A stretch of 64,000 nt of DNA, taken from Cyanobium sp. ATX 6A2 (GTDB taxonomy: Bacteria > Cyanobacteriota > Cyanobacteriia > PCC-6307 > Cyanobiaceae). The position numbers and the translations under genes are program-made. Shown here in pieces: positions 28,766-38,102 of this stretch. How positions within the stretch are numbered: position 1 is the first letter of the stretch; every line of letters starts with the position of its first letter. The notes beneath the pieces are model-generated. The model worked only from the letters and a program-made list of their open reading frames with translations, was not told the origin of the DNA and made no database searches. The stretch lies in the NCBI RefSeq assembly GCF_024346355.1, contig NZ_JAGQCU010000008.1, positions 54,523 to 118,522 of the forward strand, given 5' to 3'.

Positions 28766-29812
28766 ATGAGGCAAACCTCTCCGTTGCGATTGTCCGCCCT
28801 CACCCGTTGCTTAGTGGAAGAGGCTGCTGCGATCGCCGCTACCGCCTCTCGCCTCGATCCCGATCAGGTGGAAATAGCCCTAACTCACTTGGAGAGCTGC
28901 CGTGCACGCCGCGGCAAGCTGGTGGTGACTGGGGTAGGCAAGAGCGGCATCGTCGCCCGGAAGATCGCGGCCACTTTCTCGTCCATCGGCCTGACCGCAG
29001 TTTTTCTCAATCCACTGGATGCCTTGCACGGCGACCTTGGGATCGTCGCCGTTGACGACGTCACCCTGCTGCTCTCCAACAGCGGAGAAACCGCAGAGCT
29101 ACTGGCAATCCTGCCCCACCTGATCCGCCGCGGCACCCACCGCATCGCCCTGGTGGGGCAGCTGGGCTCGAGCCTGGCCCGCGGCTGCAATGTGGTGCTA
29201 GACGCCTCGGTGGACCGGGAGGTGTGCCCTCTCAACCTGGCCCCCACCGCCAGCACAGCGGTGGCGATGGCAGTCGGCGATGCTCTGGCGGCGGTGTGGA
29301 TGGAACGGGCCGGCATCTCGCCGGTGGACTTCGCCATCAACCACCCGGCCGGCGCCCTGGGTCGCCGCCTCACCCTCACCGTGGCGGATCTGATGGTGCC
29401 GGCCCACGAGCTCACCCCCCTGGCCCCCGACGCCCCCCTGCCGGATGTGATCGCCGAGCTCACCCGGGGCAGTCCCAAGCGCGGCAGCCTCGGCGCCACC
29501 TGGGTGCATGGCGAGGGGCAGCCGGCTCACCTGGCCGGACTGATCACCGATGGCGACCTGCGCCGCGCCCTGCAGCGCCACCGGGCCGCCGAGTGGGACC
29601 AGGTGACGGCCGCCGCCATGGCCACCCGCGACCCGATCACCGTGACGCCGGAGGTGCTCGCCGCTGAGGCCCTCGAGCTGATGGAGCACAACCGCCGCCA
29701 GGCGATCTCGGTGCTGCCGGTGGTCCACCCCGACCACCCCGCCCAGCTGGTGGGCCTGCTGCGGCTGCATGATCTGGTGCAGGCTGGCTTCAGCACCGCC
29801 CAAACCCCATGA
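28766..29812 (+). CDS. kdsD: Arabinose-5-phosphate isomerase (KdsD/KpsF)
   Basis: KdsD isomerises ribulose 5-phosphate to arabinose 5-phosphate, the first step of KDO synthesis. The 348-residue product has an N-terminal SIS domain ('[19 protein letters not shown]' near residues 51-69, '[12 protein letters not shown]' near 99-110, 'NLAPTAST' near 155-162) and two C-terminal CBS motifs. The first 370 bases are clearly less GC-rich than the rest, with TTA, ATA and CTA codons rare elsewhere in the window, suggesting a mosaic gene. GTG at 28760 is an alternative start. Its stop overlaps kdsA as ATGA. Confidence 0.92.
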   Translation: MRQTSPLRLSALTRCLVEEAAAIAATASRLDPDQVEIALTHLESCRARRGKLVVTGVGKSGIVARKIAATFSSIGLTAVFLNPLDALHGDLGIVAVDDVTLLLSNSGETAELLAILPHLIRRGTHRIALVGQLGSSLARGCNVVLDASVDREVCPLNLAPTASTAVAMAVGDALAAVWMERAGISPVDFAINHPAGALGRRLTLTVADLMVPAHELTPLAPDAPLPDVIAELTRGSPKRGSLGATWVHGEGQPAHLAGLITDGDLRRALQRHRAAEWDQVTAAAMATRDPITVTPEVLAAEALELMEHNRRQAISVLPVVHPDHPAQLVGLLRLHDLVQAGFSTAQTP

Positions 29813-30630
29813 GTTTCCGCCTGATCGCCGGCCCCTGTGTGATCGAGAACCGCGATCTGGTGCTGACCATCGCCGAGCAGGTGAGCGAGCTCTGCCGGCG
29901 GCTGGGCATCGCTTACGTGTTCAAGGCCAGCTTCGACAAGGCCAACCGCAGCTCCGGCCTGTCGTTCCGCGGGCCCGGCCCCGAGGAGGGGCTGGCGATT
30001 CTGGCGGAGGTGCGCGAGCTCATCGGCGTGCCGGTGCTCACCGACATCCACGAGAGCCACCAGGCCGCCAGCGCCGCCGAGGCGGTGGACGTGCTGCAGA
30101 TCCCCGCCTTTCTCTGCCGCCAGACCGACCTGCTGGAGGCGGCCGCCCGGGCCGTGGCCGGCACGGAGAAGTGCGTGAATGTGAAGAAGGGCCAGTTCCT
30201 GGCCCCTTGGGACATGGCCCAGGTGGTGGCCAAACTGGCCGAGAGCGGTCTGGATGCGGCCAGCGGCCGCCTCTGGCTCACCGAGCGCGGCAGCAGTTTC
30301 GGCTACAACACCCTGGTGGTGGACTACCGCAGCCTGCCCCAGTTGCAGGCCACCGGCTGCCCGGTGATCTTCGATGCCACCCATGCCGTGCAACAGCCCG
30401 GCGGCCGCGGCACCAGCTCCGGGGGGCAGCGGGAGTTCGTGGCGCCGCTGGCGCGGGCGGCGGTGGCCGTGGGCGTGGACGGGCTGTTCATGGAGGTGCA
30501 CCCCGATCCGGAGCAGGCCCTCAGCGACGGGCCCAACATGGTGCCGCTGCACCGGCTGGAGGCCCTGCTGGGCCAACTGATGGAGCTGCGTCAGGTGGTG
30601 GCCGGCGGCGGCGCCGTGAGCACGCTGTAG
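29809..30630 (+). CDS. kdsA: KDO-8-phosphate synthase
   Basis: KdsA condenses phosphoenolpyruvate with arabinose 5-phosphate to give KDO 8-phosphate. The 273-residue enzyme shows 'IAGPCVIEN' at 6-14, '[12 protein letters not shown]' at 43-54, 'TDIHE', '[11 protein letters not shown]' and '[11 protein letters not shown]', all standard. The 'VNVKKGQF' motif has Asn where metal-dependent KdsA enzymes carry Cys, so this is probably the metal-independent type; in E. coli the same position is Asn. It is translationally coupled to kdsD upstream, and kdsC follows by 23 bases. Confidence 0.95.
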   Translation: MSFRLIAGPCVIENRDLVLTIAEQVSELCRRLGIAYVFKASFDKANRSSGLSFRGPGPEEGLAILAEVRELIGVPVLTDIHESHQAASAAEAVDVLQIPAFLCRQTDLLEAAARAVAGTEKCVNVKKGQFLAPWDMAQVVAKLAESGLDAASGRLWLTERGSSFGYNTLVVDYRSLPQLQATGCPVIFDATHAVQQPGGRGTSSGGQREFVAPLARAAVAVGVDGLFMEVHPDPEQALSDGPNMVPLHRLEALLGQLMELRQVVAGGGAVSTL

Positions 30631-30653
30631 ATGACTCACGGGAAGCTGCCGCG

Positions 30654-31223
30654 GTGACCGGCCTGGGTCTGCGTTCCCGCCTGCAGCGGCTGCTGCTGGG
30701 CCGCCGGCTGGCGGCGGTGCGGCTGCTGGTGTGCGATGTGGACGGCGTGCTCACCGACGGCGGCCTGCACTACGACGAGAGCGGCCGGGTGGTGAAGCGC
30801 TTCGATGTGCGCGACGGCCTGGCGGTGCGCATGCTGCAGCGCTCCGGCATCGAGGTGGCGCTGCTGAGCGGTGGACGCAGCGGGGCCATCGAGCAGCGGG
30901 CGCGCCACCTGGGCATCGAACACTGCCGGGTGGGGGTGGGCGACAAGGCCGCCGGCCTGGAGCAGCTGCAGGCCGAGCTGGCGGTGGCACCAGCCCACAC
31001 CGCCTTCATCGGCGACGACCTCAACGACCTCACCGTGCGCCCGCGGGTGGCCCTGCTGATCAGCCCGGCCGATGGGGCCAACGGCCTGCGCCAGCGGGCC
31101 CACTGGGTGCTGCGCCGGCGCGGCGGCAACGGCGCCCTGCGGGAACTGGCGGAGGCGCTGCTGCAGCAGCGCGGTGCCCTGAAGGCACTGCAGCGTCACG
31201 GCTGGCGCGAGGGCAACGGCTGA
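30654..31223 (+). CDS. kdsC: KDO-8-phosphate phosphatase (HAD family)
   Basis: A 189-residue HAD-superfamily phosphatase of the C0 type without a cap domain. Motif I 'CDVDGVLTDGGL' carries the nucleophile and acid Asp, motif II Ser/Thr is in 'ALLSGG', and motif III/IV is 'IGDDLNDL'. The active site is complete. It removes phosphate from KDO 8-phosphate. The GTG at 30654 is chosen: no ATG lies in this frame near the start, and GGGAAG lies about eight bases upstream. It is third in the kdsD-kdsA-kdsC operon and convergent with kdsB. Confidence 0.9.
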   Translation: MTGLGLRSRLQRLLLGRRLAAVRLLVCDVDGVLTDGGLHYDESGRVVKRFDVRDGLAVRMLQRSGIEVALLSGGRSGAIEQRARHLGIEHCRVGVGDKAAGLEQLQAELAVAPAHTAFIGDDLNDLTVRPRVALLISPADGANGLRQRAHWVLRRRGGNGALRELAEALLQQRGALKALQRHGWREGNG

Positions 31224-31229
31224 GGGCTG

Positions 31230-32027
31230 TCAGAGCGTCTCCACCAGCCGGCGAACCTGCTCCAGCTGCTCGGCGGTGTCCACGGAGAGGCAGTCGGCCG
31301 ACACGGAGAAGGTGGCGATCGGGATGCCGGCCTCGATCAGCCGCAGCTGCTCCAGCTTCTCCAGCTCCTCCAAGGGCGAGTGGGGCAGCTGGCCCCAGCC
31401 GGCCAGCACGTCGCCCCGGTAGCCGTAGAGGCCCACATGGCCCCAGTAGGGGGTACGCCGGTGCCACTGCTCCGGGGGAAGGTCGCGCACGTGGGGCAGG
31501 GCGGTGCGGGAGAAGGTGATCGCCCGGCCGTCACCGGCGCGCAGCACCTTCACCACATTGGGGTCGTGGATCGTCTCGCCGGCGAGCCGGTACACCGGGG
31601 TGAGCACCGGCGGCCGACGACGGCGGCCAAACTCCGCGGCCATCGCCTCGATGATCGCCGGATCGAGCAGGGGCTGATCGCCCTGCACATTGATCACCAG
31701 CGTGTCCTGGGGTGCGGCGCCACCGGCCGCCACCAGCTCCGCCGCCACCGCCGCCAACCGCTCACTGCCGCTGCTGCAGCTCTCGGGTGTGAGCAGGGCG
31801 TTGAAGCCCCAGTGATCGCAGGCCCGCACCACATCGGGGCTGTCCGTGCAGGCAAACACCGCCGCCACGCCCCGAGCCCGGCTACAGCGCTCCAGCACAT
31901 GCTGCAGCATCGGCCTGCCGCCGATGTCGGCCATCACCTTGCCCGGAAGCCGCGAGGAGGCCAGCCGCGCCGGCACCGCCACCACCACAGGAGCGCTTTC
32001 GGAAGCGTTGGCGGTCTGCTCGACCAT
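31230..32027 (-). CDS. kdsB: CMP-KDO synthetase
   Basis: KdsB activates KDO with CTP to CMP-KDO for lipid A or capsule assembly. The 265-residue product has the nucleotide-binding start 'VVAVPARLASSRLPGKVMADIGGRPM' (spanning residues 14-39), then 'TDSPDV', 'INVQGDQPLL' and 'YGYRGDVL', the normal order. Its ATG overlaps the stop of the upstream CCA-type gene by one base (TGATG). It converges on kdsC with a six-base gap, so all four steps to CMP-KDO lie within 3.3 kb. Confidence 0.95.
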   Translation of the reverse strand: MVEQTANASESAPVVVAVPARLASSRLPGKVMADIGGRPMLQHVLERCSRARGVAAVFACTDSPDVVRACDHWGFNALLTPESCSSGSERLAAVAAELVAAGGAAPQDTLVINVQGDQPLLDPAIIEAMAAEFGRRRRPPVLTPVYRLAGETIHDPNVVKVLRAGDGRAITFSRTALPHVRDLPPEQWHRRTPYWGHVGLYGYRGDVLAGWGQLPHSPLEELEKLEQLRLIEAGIPIATFSVSADCLSVDTAEQLEQVRRLVETL

Positions 32028-33253
32028 CAGCAGCGTTCCTGGGCCAGGCGCTGCGAGCGTAGGCGGCGCAGTTCAGCCCCCAGCTCCGGCCCTGGCCGCC
32101 AGCCGGCGGCGATCAGCTCGGCGGCGCTGAGCGGAGCCTTGAGCTGGCGCCAGCGCAGCAACCAGCGCAGCAGCGGGCGGCGAGGCCCCCCGCCGGCCAC
32201 CACGGCCAGGGTCACGGCCTCGACAGACTGGCTTGGAGCCTCGAGCAGTTCGCACCAGGCGGCGGCATCACCCGGCGCCGGGGCCGCCGCGGCCAGCCGC
32301 CGACATAACAAGAGCCACTGGGCCAGCAGGCGGTGCTGGCGGTGGGGCAGCTGCAGGCGCTCGGCCAGGGCCATGGGATCGGCGGCGCCTGCCACCAGGG
32401 CCGGCAGCAATGGCAACTGGAAACGGCACGCCCACCAGAGCCGCTGTTGCCAGCGCCGGTCGGCCTGCAGCGCCGAATCGAGCAACACCAACCCCCCCCA
32501 CCGCTGCAGGGCCCCCAGGGCCGGCCGCCAGGGCTCGCGCTTGAGCAGCAACTCCAGTTCCATGCGCAGGCGCGTGCCCAGGGCCGCCGGCGCCTGGCCG
32601 GGGGGAGCGCCTGGCGCCCAGGCCCAGGGCCAGGCCGCCAGGGTGGCGCGCACCTGCTCGCGGCTGGCGGGATCGAGTTCAAAGCCCAGGCGGGCGGCAT
32701 AGCGGGCGCCGCGCACCAGCCGGGTGGGGTCGTCGGCCACGCTGGTGGCGTGCAGCCAGCGCAGCCGGCGATGCTGCAGATCGACCTGGCCGCCGTGGGG
32801 ATCCAGCAGGCGGCCGCTGGCCAGATCGAGGGCCATGGCGTTGATGCTGAAGTCGCGCCGGGCCAGGTCGTCGGCCAGGGCACCGAGACTCACGCGCGGG
32901 TTCTCCCCCGGCACCGGATAGGTCTCGCGCCGGGCCGAGGCCACATCGAGCAGCACCGGCGCACCATCGATGACCAGCTCCAGCTCCACCGTGCCGTAGG
33001 CGCCGTGCTCGAGCACGGCGCGCAGGCTGCCGGGGGGCAGGGCCCGTTCCAGGCGGCGCACGAAGTCGCCGGCGCGGCCCTCCACCACGAGGTCGAGATC
33101 GGGCAGGCCGCGCCAGGGGTCGTTGTGCACCCGGTGCAGCAGCAGATCGCGCACGGCGCCCCCCACCAGGGCCACCCGCTGCTCGCGCGCCAGAGCCAGC
33201 AGCAGCGGCGGCAGGGCCGCGGGAATGCCGGGGATGTCCAGCACCGAGCTCAA
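32027..33253 (-). CDS. cca: CCA-adding enzyme / poly(A) polymerase family nucleotidyltransferase
   Basis: A 408-residue class II nucleotidyltransferase. 'LVGGAVRDLLLHR' at residues 29-41 is the catalytic head motif, 'DLDLVVEG' follows with the two catalytic Asp, and 'RRDFSINAMALDL' and 'ARYAARLGFEL' are motifs B-E. It adds CCA, or part of it, to tRNA 3' ends. Some bacteria, including some cyanobacteria, split CC- and A-adding activities between two proteins, which cannot be told here. There is no HD domain. It overlaps kdsB by one base and is probably the first gene of that transcript. Confidence 0.82.
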   Translation of the reverse strand: MSSVLDIPGIPAALPPLLLALAREQRVALVGGAVRDLLLHRVHNDPWRGLPDLDLVVEGRAGDFVRRLERALPPGSLRAVLEHGAYGTVELELVIDGAPVLLDVASARRETYPVPGENPRVSLGALADDLARRDFSINAMALDLASGRLLDPHGGQVDLQHRRLRWLHATSVADDPTRLVRGARYAARLGFELDPASREQVRATLAAWPWAWAPGAPPGQAPAALGTRLRMELELLLKREPWRPALGALQRWGGLVLLDSALQADRRWQQRLWWACRFQLPLLPALVAGAADPMALAERLQLPHRQHRLLAQWLLLCRRLAAAAPAPGDAAAWCELLEAPSQSVEAVTLAVVAGGGPRRPLLRWLLRWRQLKAPLSAAELIAAGWRPGPELGAELRRLRSQRLAQERC

Positions 33254-33269
33254 ACCTGCACCGCCGGGC

Positions 33270-35690
33270 TCAGGACGAGCCGGCCAGGGGCTCGATCGGC
33301 GCCAGGCGCGGATCGAGGATCTTCGGACCCATGCCCTCGAACTTCACGGCCAGCGAGATCTTCTCGCCGCTGCCGAACAGGTGGGTCACGTGGCCCTCGC
33401 CGAAGGCGGCATGGCGCAGGCGATCGCCCACCGCCCAGGCCTTGCCAGGCACCGCTGCGGCCGTGCGCCTCCGCACGGCGTTGGCCGGCACCCCGGCCCC
33501 GCCGCCGCCGGCCACCCGGCGGCTGTCGTCGCGGTCGACGCGGGTGAGGCGATCGAGCCGCTGCTCGCGGCGGATCGCCGCCCCGCCGCTGCGGGGCACA
33601 TCCCCCTGCACGTGCTCCTCGGGCAGCTCCGCCAGGAACACCGAGGGCACGGCCGGCTCGCGCATGCCGCCCCAGAGCCGCCGCTCGCTGGCGTGGGAGA
33701 GGAACAGGCGCTCCTTGGCCCGGGTGATGCCCACATAGCAGAGGCGCCGCTCCTCCTCCAGCGACGAGGGGTCGTCGAGGGAACGGAAGCTGGGGAACAG
33801 CCCCTGCTCCATCCCCACCAGAAACACCACCGGAAACTCCAGCCCCTTGCTGGCATGCAGGGTCATCAGCGTCACCCGGTCCTGCTCGGTGTCCTTGCTG
33901 TCGGCGTCACTGGCCAGGGCCGCCGAGGCCAGGAAATCCTCCAGGGAGCCCTCCTCGTTCTCCTCCTGGTACTGCAGGGCGGCGTTCACCAGCTCGTTGA
34001 GGTTGCGGCGGCGGTCTTCGGCCTCGTCGGTGCCGGCGGCGATCAGCTCGGCCAGGTAGCCGCTCTGCTCCATCACCTGCTGCAGCAGCGTCGAGGGCGG
34101 CACGTCCTGGGCGGCGCGCTGCAGGGCGTTGATCAACGCGCAGAACTGCAGCAGACCCTTCGCCGAGCGCCCGCCCAGGGAGCGCACCGCCTCGGCGTCG
34201 CTCACCACATCCCAGAGGGGGATGCCGAGCTGGCCCGCGGCGTCGGTGAGGCGCTCGATGGTGGTCTTGCCGATGCCGCGGCGGGGCACGTTCAGCACCC
34301 GCAGCAGGCTCACGGTGTCGGCCGGATTCACCAGCAGCTTGAGGTAGGAGAGCATGTCCTTCACCTCGCGCCGGTCGTAGAAGCGCAGGCCGCCCACCAC
34401 GATGTAGGGGATGCCCCAGCGCACCAGCGACTCCTCCATGGCCCGCGACTGGGCGTTGGTGCGATAGAGCACGGCCATGTCGCCCCAGCGCAGCTCGTCG
34501 TGGGCGGCGCAGAGCATGCGCATGCGCTGCACCACCGCTTCGGCCTCGGCGATCTCGTCGTCACAGCGGGTGAGGGTGATCGGCTCCCCCGCACCGCGGG
34601 TGGGCCGCAGCACCTTGTCGATGCGCTCGCTGTTGTGGGCGATCAGGGCGTTGGCCGCCTCCAGGATCGTGGCGGTGGAGCGGTAGTTCTCCTCCAGCTT
34701 CACCATCGTGCGGGTGGCGTCGTCGGGGGCGCCGTCGCCGAAGTCGTCCTGGAACCCCATCAGGATCGTGAAATCGGCGGCCCGGAAGCTGTAGATGCTC
34801 TGGTCGGCGTCGCCGACCACGAACACCGAGCGGCCATCCCAGCTGTCGAAGCTGTCCGGGTCGCGGCCATCGGTGACCAGCAGCTTGATCAGGTCGTACT
34901 GGGTGCGGTTGGTGTCCTGGTATTCATCCACCAGCACGTGGCGGAAGCGGCGGTGCCAGTAGCCCCTGATCTGCTCGTTCTGACGCAGCAGCTGCACCGG
35001 CAACAGCAGCAGATCGTCGAAATCGAGCGCGTTGTTGGCGGCCAGGGCGCGCCGGTAGCGGCGGTAGGTTTCCGCCATCAGCTTGCCCCGCTGGCCACCG
35101 GCATCGGCCTCCAGCTGCTCGGGCAGCCAGCCCTGGTTCTTGGCGTTGCTGATCGCCCAGCGCACCTTCTTGGGCTCGAAGCGCTTGGGATCGAGCCCCA
35201 GCTCCTGGGTCACGATCTCCTTCACCAGGCTCTGGGCGTCGCCCTCGTCGTAGATCGAAAACTGGCGCGTCCAGGTGAGCCCTTCGGGATCCCGGTACTT
35301 GTCGATGTCGAAGCGCAGCAGCCGCGCGAACAGGGCGTGGAAGGTGCCGATCCAGAGGTCCTTGATCACCTCCCGGTAGATGCGACCGCGCAGCTGGCGC
35401 TGCTCCACGGGCGGCAGGGTGCTCCAGGGCTGGCCGAACTGGCTCTGGGCGAGCTTCTGGGCCAGCAGCAGCTCCAGCCGCTCCTTCATCTCCCGGGCGG
35501 CCTTGTTGGTGAAGGTCACGGCCAACAGCTCGGCTGGATCCACGCCGTGGTGGCCCACCAGGTGGGCGATGCGGTGGGTGAGGGCACGGGTCTTGCCGCT
35601 GCCGGCGCCGGCCACCACCAGCAGCGGGCCGCTGTGGTGGTCCACCGCCCGGCGCTGGGCGTCGTTCAGGCCGCTGAGAAAGGCACTCAT
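33270..35690 (-). CDS. uvrD: UvrD/PcrA-type DNA helicase
   Basis: A superfamily 1 3'-5' helicase of 806 residues acting in nucleotide-excision repair and replication restart. Motif I 'GAGSGKTRALTHR' starts near residue 28, motif Ia 'TFTNKAAREM' follows near 59, motif II is 'LVDEYQDTN', motif III 'VVGDADQSIY', motif IV 'LEENYRST', motif V 'TLMTLHASKGLEF' and motif VI 'YVGITRAKERLFLS'. The C-terminal Tudor-like segment ('AVGDRLRHAAFGEGHV') is typical of PcrA/UvrD. The ATG at 35690 (MSAFLSGLND) matches the family; the frame stays open upstream but is not conserved. Confidence 0.95.
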   Translation of the reverse strand: MSAFLSGLNDAQRRAVDHHSGPLLVVAGAGSGKTRALTHRIAHLVGHHGVDPAELLAVTFTNKAAREMKERLELLLAQKLAQSQFGQPWSTLPPVEQRQLRGRIYREVIKDLWIGTFHALFARLLRFDIDKYRDPEGLTWTRQFSIYDEGDAQSLVKEIVTQELGLDPKRFEPKKVRWAISNAKNQGWLPEQLEADAGGQRGKLMAETYRRYRRALAANNALDFDDLLLLPVQLLRQNEQIRGYWHRRFRHVLVDEYQDTNRTQYDLIKLLVTDGRDPDSFDSWDGRSVFVVGDADQSIYSFRAADFTILMGFQDDFGDGAPDDATRTMVKLEENYRSTATILEAANALIAHNSERIDKVLRPTRGAGEPITLTRCDDEIAEAEAVVQRMRMLCAAHDELRWGDMAVLYRTNAQSRAMEESLVRWGIPYIVVGGLRFYDRREVKDMLSYLKLLVNPADTVSLLRVLNVPRRGIGKTTIERLTDAAGQLGIPLWDVVSDAEAVRSLGGRSAKGLLQFCALINALQRAAQDVPPSTLLQQVMEQSGYLAELIAAGTDEAEDRRRNLNELVNAALQYQEENEEGSLEDFLASAALASDADSKDTEQDRVTLMTLHASKGLEFPVVFLVGMEQGLFPSFRSLDDPSSLEEERRLCYVGITRAKERLFLSHASERRLWGGMREPAVPSVFLAELPEEHVQGDVPRSGGAAIRREQRLDRLTRVDRDDSRRVAGGGGAGVPANAVRRRTAAAVPGKAWAVGDRLRHAAFGEGHVTHLFGSGEKISLAVKFEGMGPKILDPRLAPIEPLAGSS

Positions 35691-35700
35691 CACGGCAACC

Positions 35701-36774
35701 CTAGGCACCGCGCCGCGGTGCGCCAGCGGCAAGCAGGCGGCTGAGGCGGCCGCGCCAGCGGCGCCAGCGCAGGGCCACCAACGGCGGCGCCCGCAGCGGC
35801 GGCTCGCCGGCCTCGAGGCGATCGAAGTGGGCATTGATGGCCTCCAGGGCCTGGCACCAGCTGTCCCGCAGGCGCGGCTCGCTGTGTTCGTGGAGCAGGG
35901 CCTCCAACCGCCGCGCTGACGGCCGCCAGCCCCCCGGATCGGCCACGGCTGCGCCGATGCGCTCCACGTCGACCGCCAGGGTGCCGGCACCGAGCTGGTG
36001 GGCCATGCCGCCGGGATCGAGGCTGTCGGCCAGGGCGTGGTTGAAGCTGCTGAACACCACGCAGCCACAGGCCAGGGCCTCGAGCGGCGGCAGCCCGAAG
36101 CCCTCGCTCACGCTGCTGACGCGCCAGTGGTCGGCGGAGTCGTAGAGCACCACCGTGGCGCTGTTGAACAGGTCCACCAGGTCATCCACCCAGCCGTCCT
36201 GCACCGTCACCGCCAGGCCGCGGGCGCGCAGGGCCGGCACCAGGCACTCCAGCAGGTAGGCACTGCTCTTGCGCCGCTGCACCAGCACATCGATCGGGCG
36301 AGAGCCGGGGCCCGACTGAGCGCCGAGGTTGAGCGGCCGATCGCCGCGCTGATGCCACATCGGCTCGAGCGCGTTGGGCACCAGGAACAGGGGGTTGCGG
36401 CTGGCCCACTGGCCCCAGTAGCCGAGGGTGTTGCGGCTGGCTGCCAGCACCGGCACGCCCGGGGGCAGGCGGAAGCCGTAGCCGCTGCTGTGGGCGTGAT
36501 AGGCCACCGGCCGGCCGCGCAGAGCGCGCAGCTGGCGCGGCACCTCGAACCCCCAGTTCACGATCCACAGCACCTGGCGGGCAGCCGGGCCGCTGAGCGG
36601 TTCGGCACGCAGCAGGTCGGCCAGAAACGGCCGCTCCCGCTCCCGCCGCCGGTAGGTCACCACCTCGGTGGGCACAAACTCCCGCAGCAGGCGGGCGGTC
36701 TGCAGCTCCACCAGCAGGCCGCCGCTGCGCAGGCGGCCGCTGGTGCCGGGCACCAGAAAGCGGAGAGAACGCAA
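35701..36774 (-). CDS. Glycosyltransferase, GT4-like
   Basis: A 357-residue protein with a GT-B style layout: an N-terminal 'LVPGTSGRLRSGGLLVELQTARLL' region and a C-terminal 'SSVSEGFGLPPLEALACGCVVFSS' segment (the E-x7-E motif of retaining GT4 enzymes). Some clade features such as the donor-binding Lys are unclear. It probably transfers a sugar from a nucleotide donor to a polysaccharide or LPS acceptor. The neighbours (kds genes 4 kb away) make an envelope role plausible but not proven. It lies 11 bases upstream of the helicase start on the same strand. Confidence 0.75.
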   Translation of the reverse strand: MRSLRFLVPGTSGRLRSGGLLVELQTARLLREFVPTEVVTYRRRERERPFLADLLRAEPLSGPAARQVLWIVNWGFEVPRQLRALRGRPVAYHAHSSGYGFRLPPGVPVLAASRNTLGYWGQWASRNPLFLVPNALEPMWHQRGDRPLNLGAQSGPGSRPIDVLVQRRKSSAYLLECLVPALRARGLAVTVQDGWVDDLVDLFNSATVVLYDSADHWRVSSVSEGFGLPPLEALACGCVVFSSFNHALADSLDPGGMAHQLGAGTLAVDVERIGAAVADPGGWRPSARRLEALLHEHSEPRLRDSWCQALEAINAHFDRLEAGEPPLRAPPLVALRWRRWRGRLSRLLAAGAPRRGA

Positions 36775-36821
36775 GGGCGGGGCGGCCGGGCGAGCCGACT
36801 TTGCCGCAGCCCGGGCGAGGC

Positions 36822-37541
36822 TCAGGCGGCGATGGCCTCGGTGCTGCCGCTGCGCTGGCGGCGGGTGAGGAAGCCGAACAGCACCTTGCCGATGGCGGCC
36901 ACCAGGTTGCCTTCCAGCTCCTGAAACATCTTCATGTTGAGGTGGAAGGCGTGGTTGGCCTCCGCCACGATGCGATCGGCGGTGGCCTGATCGATCGGCA
37001 GGCTGTCGAGGGTGGCGCGGTAGGCGGTCTTGAACGCCTTCTCGTCGGGGATGGCGTCGAACTCGTAGAAGCGCAGACCGTCGTGCTCGCCCAGGTTCAT
37101 GGCCTTCTGGGCGATGGCCTTGAGGATCTGGCCGCCGGAGAGATCGCCGATGTAGCGGGTGTAGTGATGGCCCACCAGGAGCTCGGGGCTTTCGGCCCCC
37201 AGCTGATGAATGCGGGCCACGTACTCCTTGGCGGCGGGTGTGGCCTCGATGGTGCTGCGCCAGTTGGCGCCGAAGTAGTAGGCGAGGTCGAGCTCGAGAG
37301 CTTCACGGCGGTTGAGCTCGGGGGAGCCCACCGGCGCCACCACCGGATGGCCCTGCGCGCGCAGCTTGCCGATCTCCTCCTCCATCGCCGAATACACGAA
37401 GTAGAGGTCGGCTACCAGGGTGCGGTAGCTGGCCTTGTCCACCACGCCCTTGAGGAAGCAGCTCACGAAGCCGGTGTTCTCGGCCATGGTGTGCGACTTC
37501 TTGGTCCCTTCACGCAGCTGGGAGGCGAGGGCAACGGCCAT
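36822..37541 (-). CDS. ho1: Heme oxygenase, biliverdin-forming
   Basis: Heme oxygenase opens heme to biliverdin IX-alpha, CO and iron, the first step of phycobilin synthesis. The 239-residue product has the proximal His ligand His17 in 'LREGTKKSHTMAEN', the distal helix 'YTRYIGDLSGGQILKAIAQKAM' around residues 134-155, and the family length. In picocyanobacteria it feeds ferredoxin-dependent bilin reductases for phycobilisomes. The ATG at 37541 is chosen because an upstream start adds residues not found in the family. It is the last gene before a small hypothetical gene on the same strand. Confidence 0.95.
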   Translation of the reverse strand: MAVALASQLREGTKKSHTMAENTGFVSCFLKGVVDKASYRTLVADLYFVYSAMEEEIGKLRAQGHPVVAPVGSPELNRREALELDLAYYFGANWRSTIEATPAAKEYVARIHQLGAESPELLVGHHYTRYIGDLSGGQILKAIAQKAMNLGEHDGLRFYEFDAIPDEKAFKTAYRATLDSLPIDQATADRIVAEANHAFHLNMKMFQELEGNLVAAIGKVLFGFLTRRQRSGSTEAIAA

Positions 37542-37619
37542 GGGATATGGGATTCGTGGCAGGCAGGGAGCCAAGTTAGGCGCGGGCTCCGGCACAGGTC
37601 CCGTTCAGGTTGCGAAGGG

Positions 37620-38063
37620 TTACGCCGCGGCGGCGTTGCCGGCGTCGCGGAACAGCTCGAACAGGTCGCGGCACAGCTGCTGCAGCTTGCCCGCCACCGC
37701 CGGCTGGGGCAGGTGACTGCCGGAGGGCTGCCAGTCGCCCATCGTGGCCAGCCGCCAGCGCTCCGACTCATAGGTGAGACCGCGGATCAGCACGCCGATC
37801 AGCCGCGGCCGGGCCGCCCCCTCCGGCGGGCGCTCCAGGCGCAGCTGCACCAGCATCGAGCGGCACTGGTTACGGGGGTTCCAGCCGGGGAAGTGAAAGG
37901 AGAGGTCGAGGCTCTCCCGCTCAGCCCAGGCGCGGGTGTGGGGGTCGTCGCGCCAAGGGGTGAGGTTGGCCCGGGCATCGGGAAACTGGCGGCGGAACAG
38001 GGCCGCCACCGAGGCGATTGCCTGGGCCAGTTCCAGATTGCGGGCCTGGTCGGCGGCATTCAT
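37620..38063 (-). CDS. Conserved-looking cyanobacterial hypothetical protein
   Basis: A 147-residue soluble protein without recognised domain. It has an amphipathic N-terminal helix ('ADQARNLELAQAIASVAALFRRQF'), Trp-rich middle ('WRDDPHTRAW', 'HFPGWNPRNQCRSM') and a strand-rich part ('RPRLIGVLIRGLTYESERW'). Codon use matches the neighbours, so it is likely real. It sits between heme oxygenase (same strand, downstream) and the divergent icd. Its start at 38063 leaves a 131-base upstream region that contains a 26-base palindrome. I cannot propose a function. Confidence 0.6.
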   Translation of the reverse strand: MNAADQARNLELAQAIASVAALFRRQFPDARANLTPWRDDPHTRAWAERESLDLSFHFPGWNPRNQCRSMLVQLRLERPPEGAARPRLIGVLIRGLTYESERWRLATMGDWQPSGSHLPQPAVAGKLQQLCRDLFELFRDAGNAAAA

Positions 38064-38102
38064 GCCGGATCGGATGGCGAGAGTGGTTGGGCTCGGGTGG
38101 GG

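Noticed and set aside
33123..35744. Very long plus-strand frame opposite the UvrD-type helicase
   Set aside because: Antisense of a clearly conserved helicase; translation is His/Gly/Gln-rich with no family motifs.
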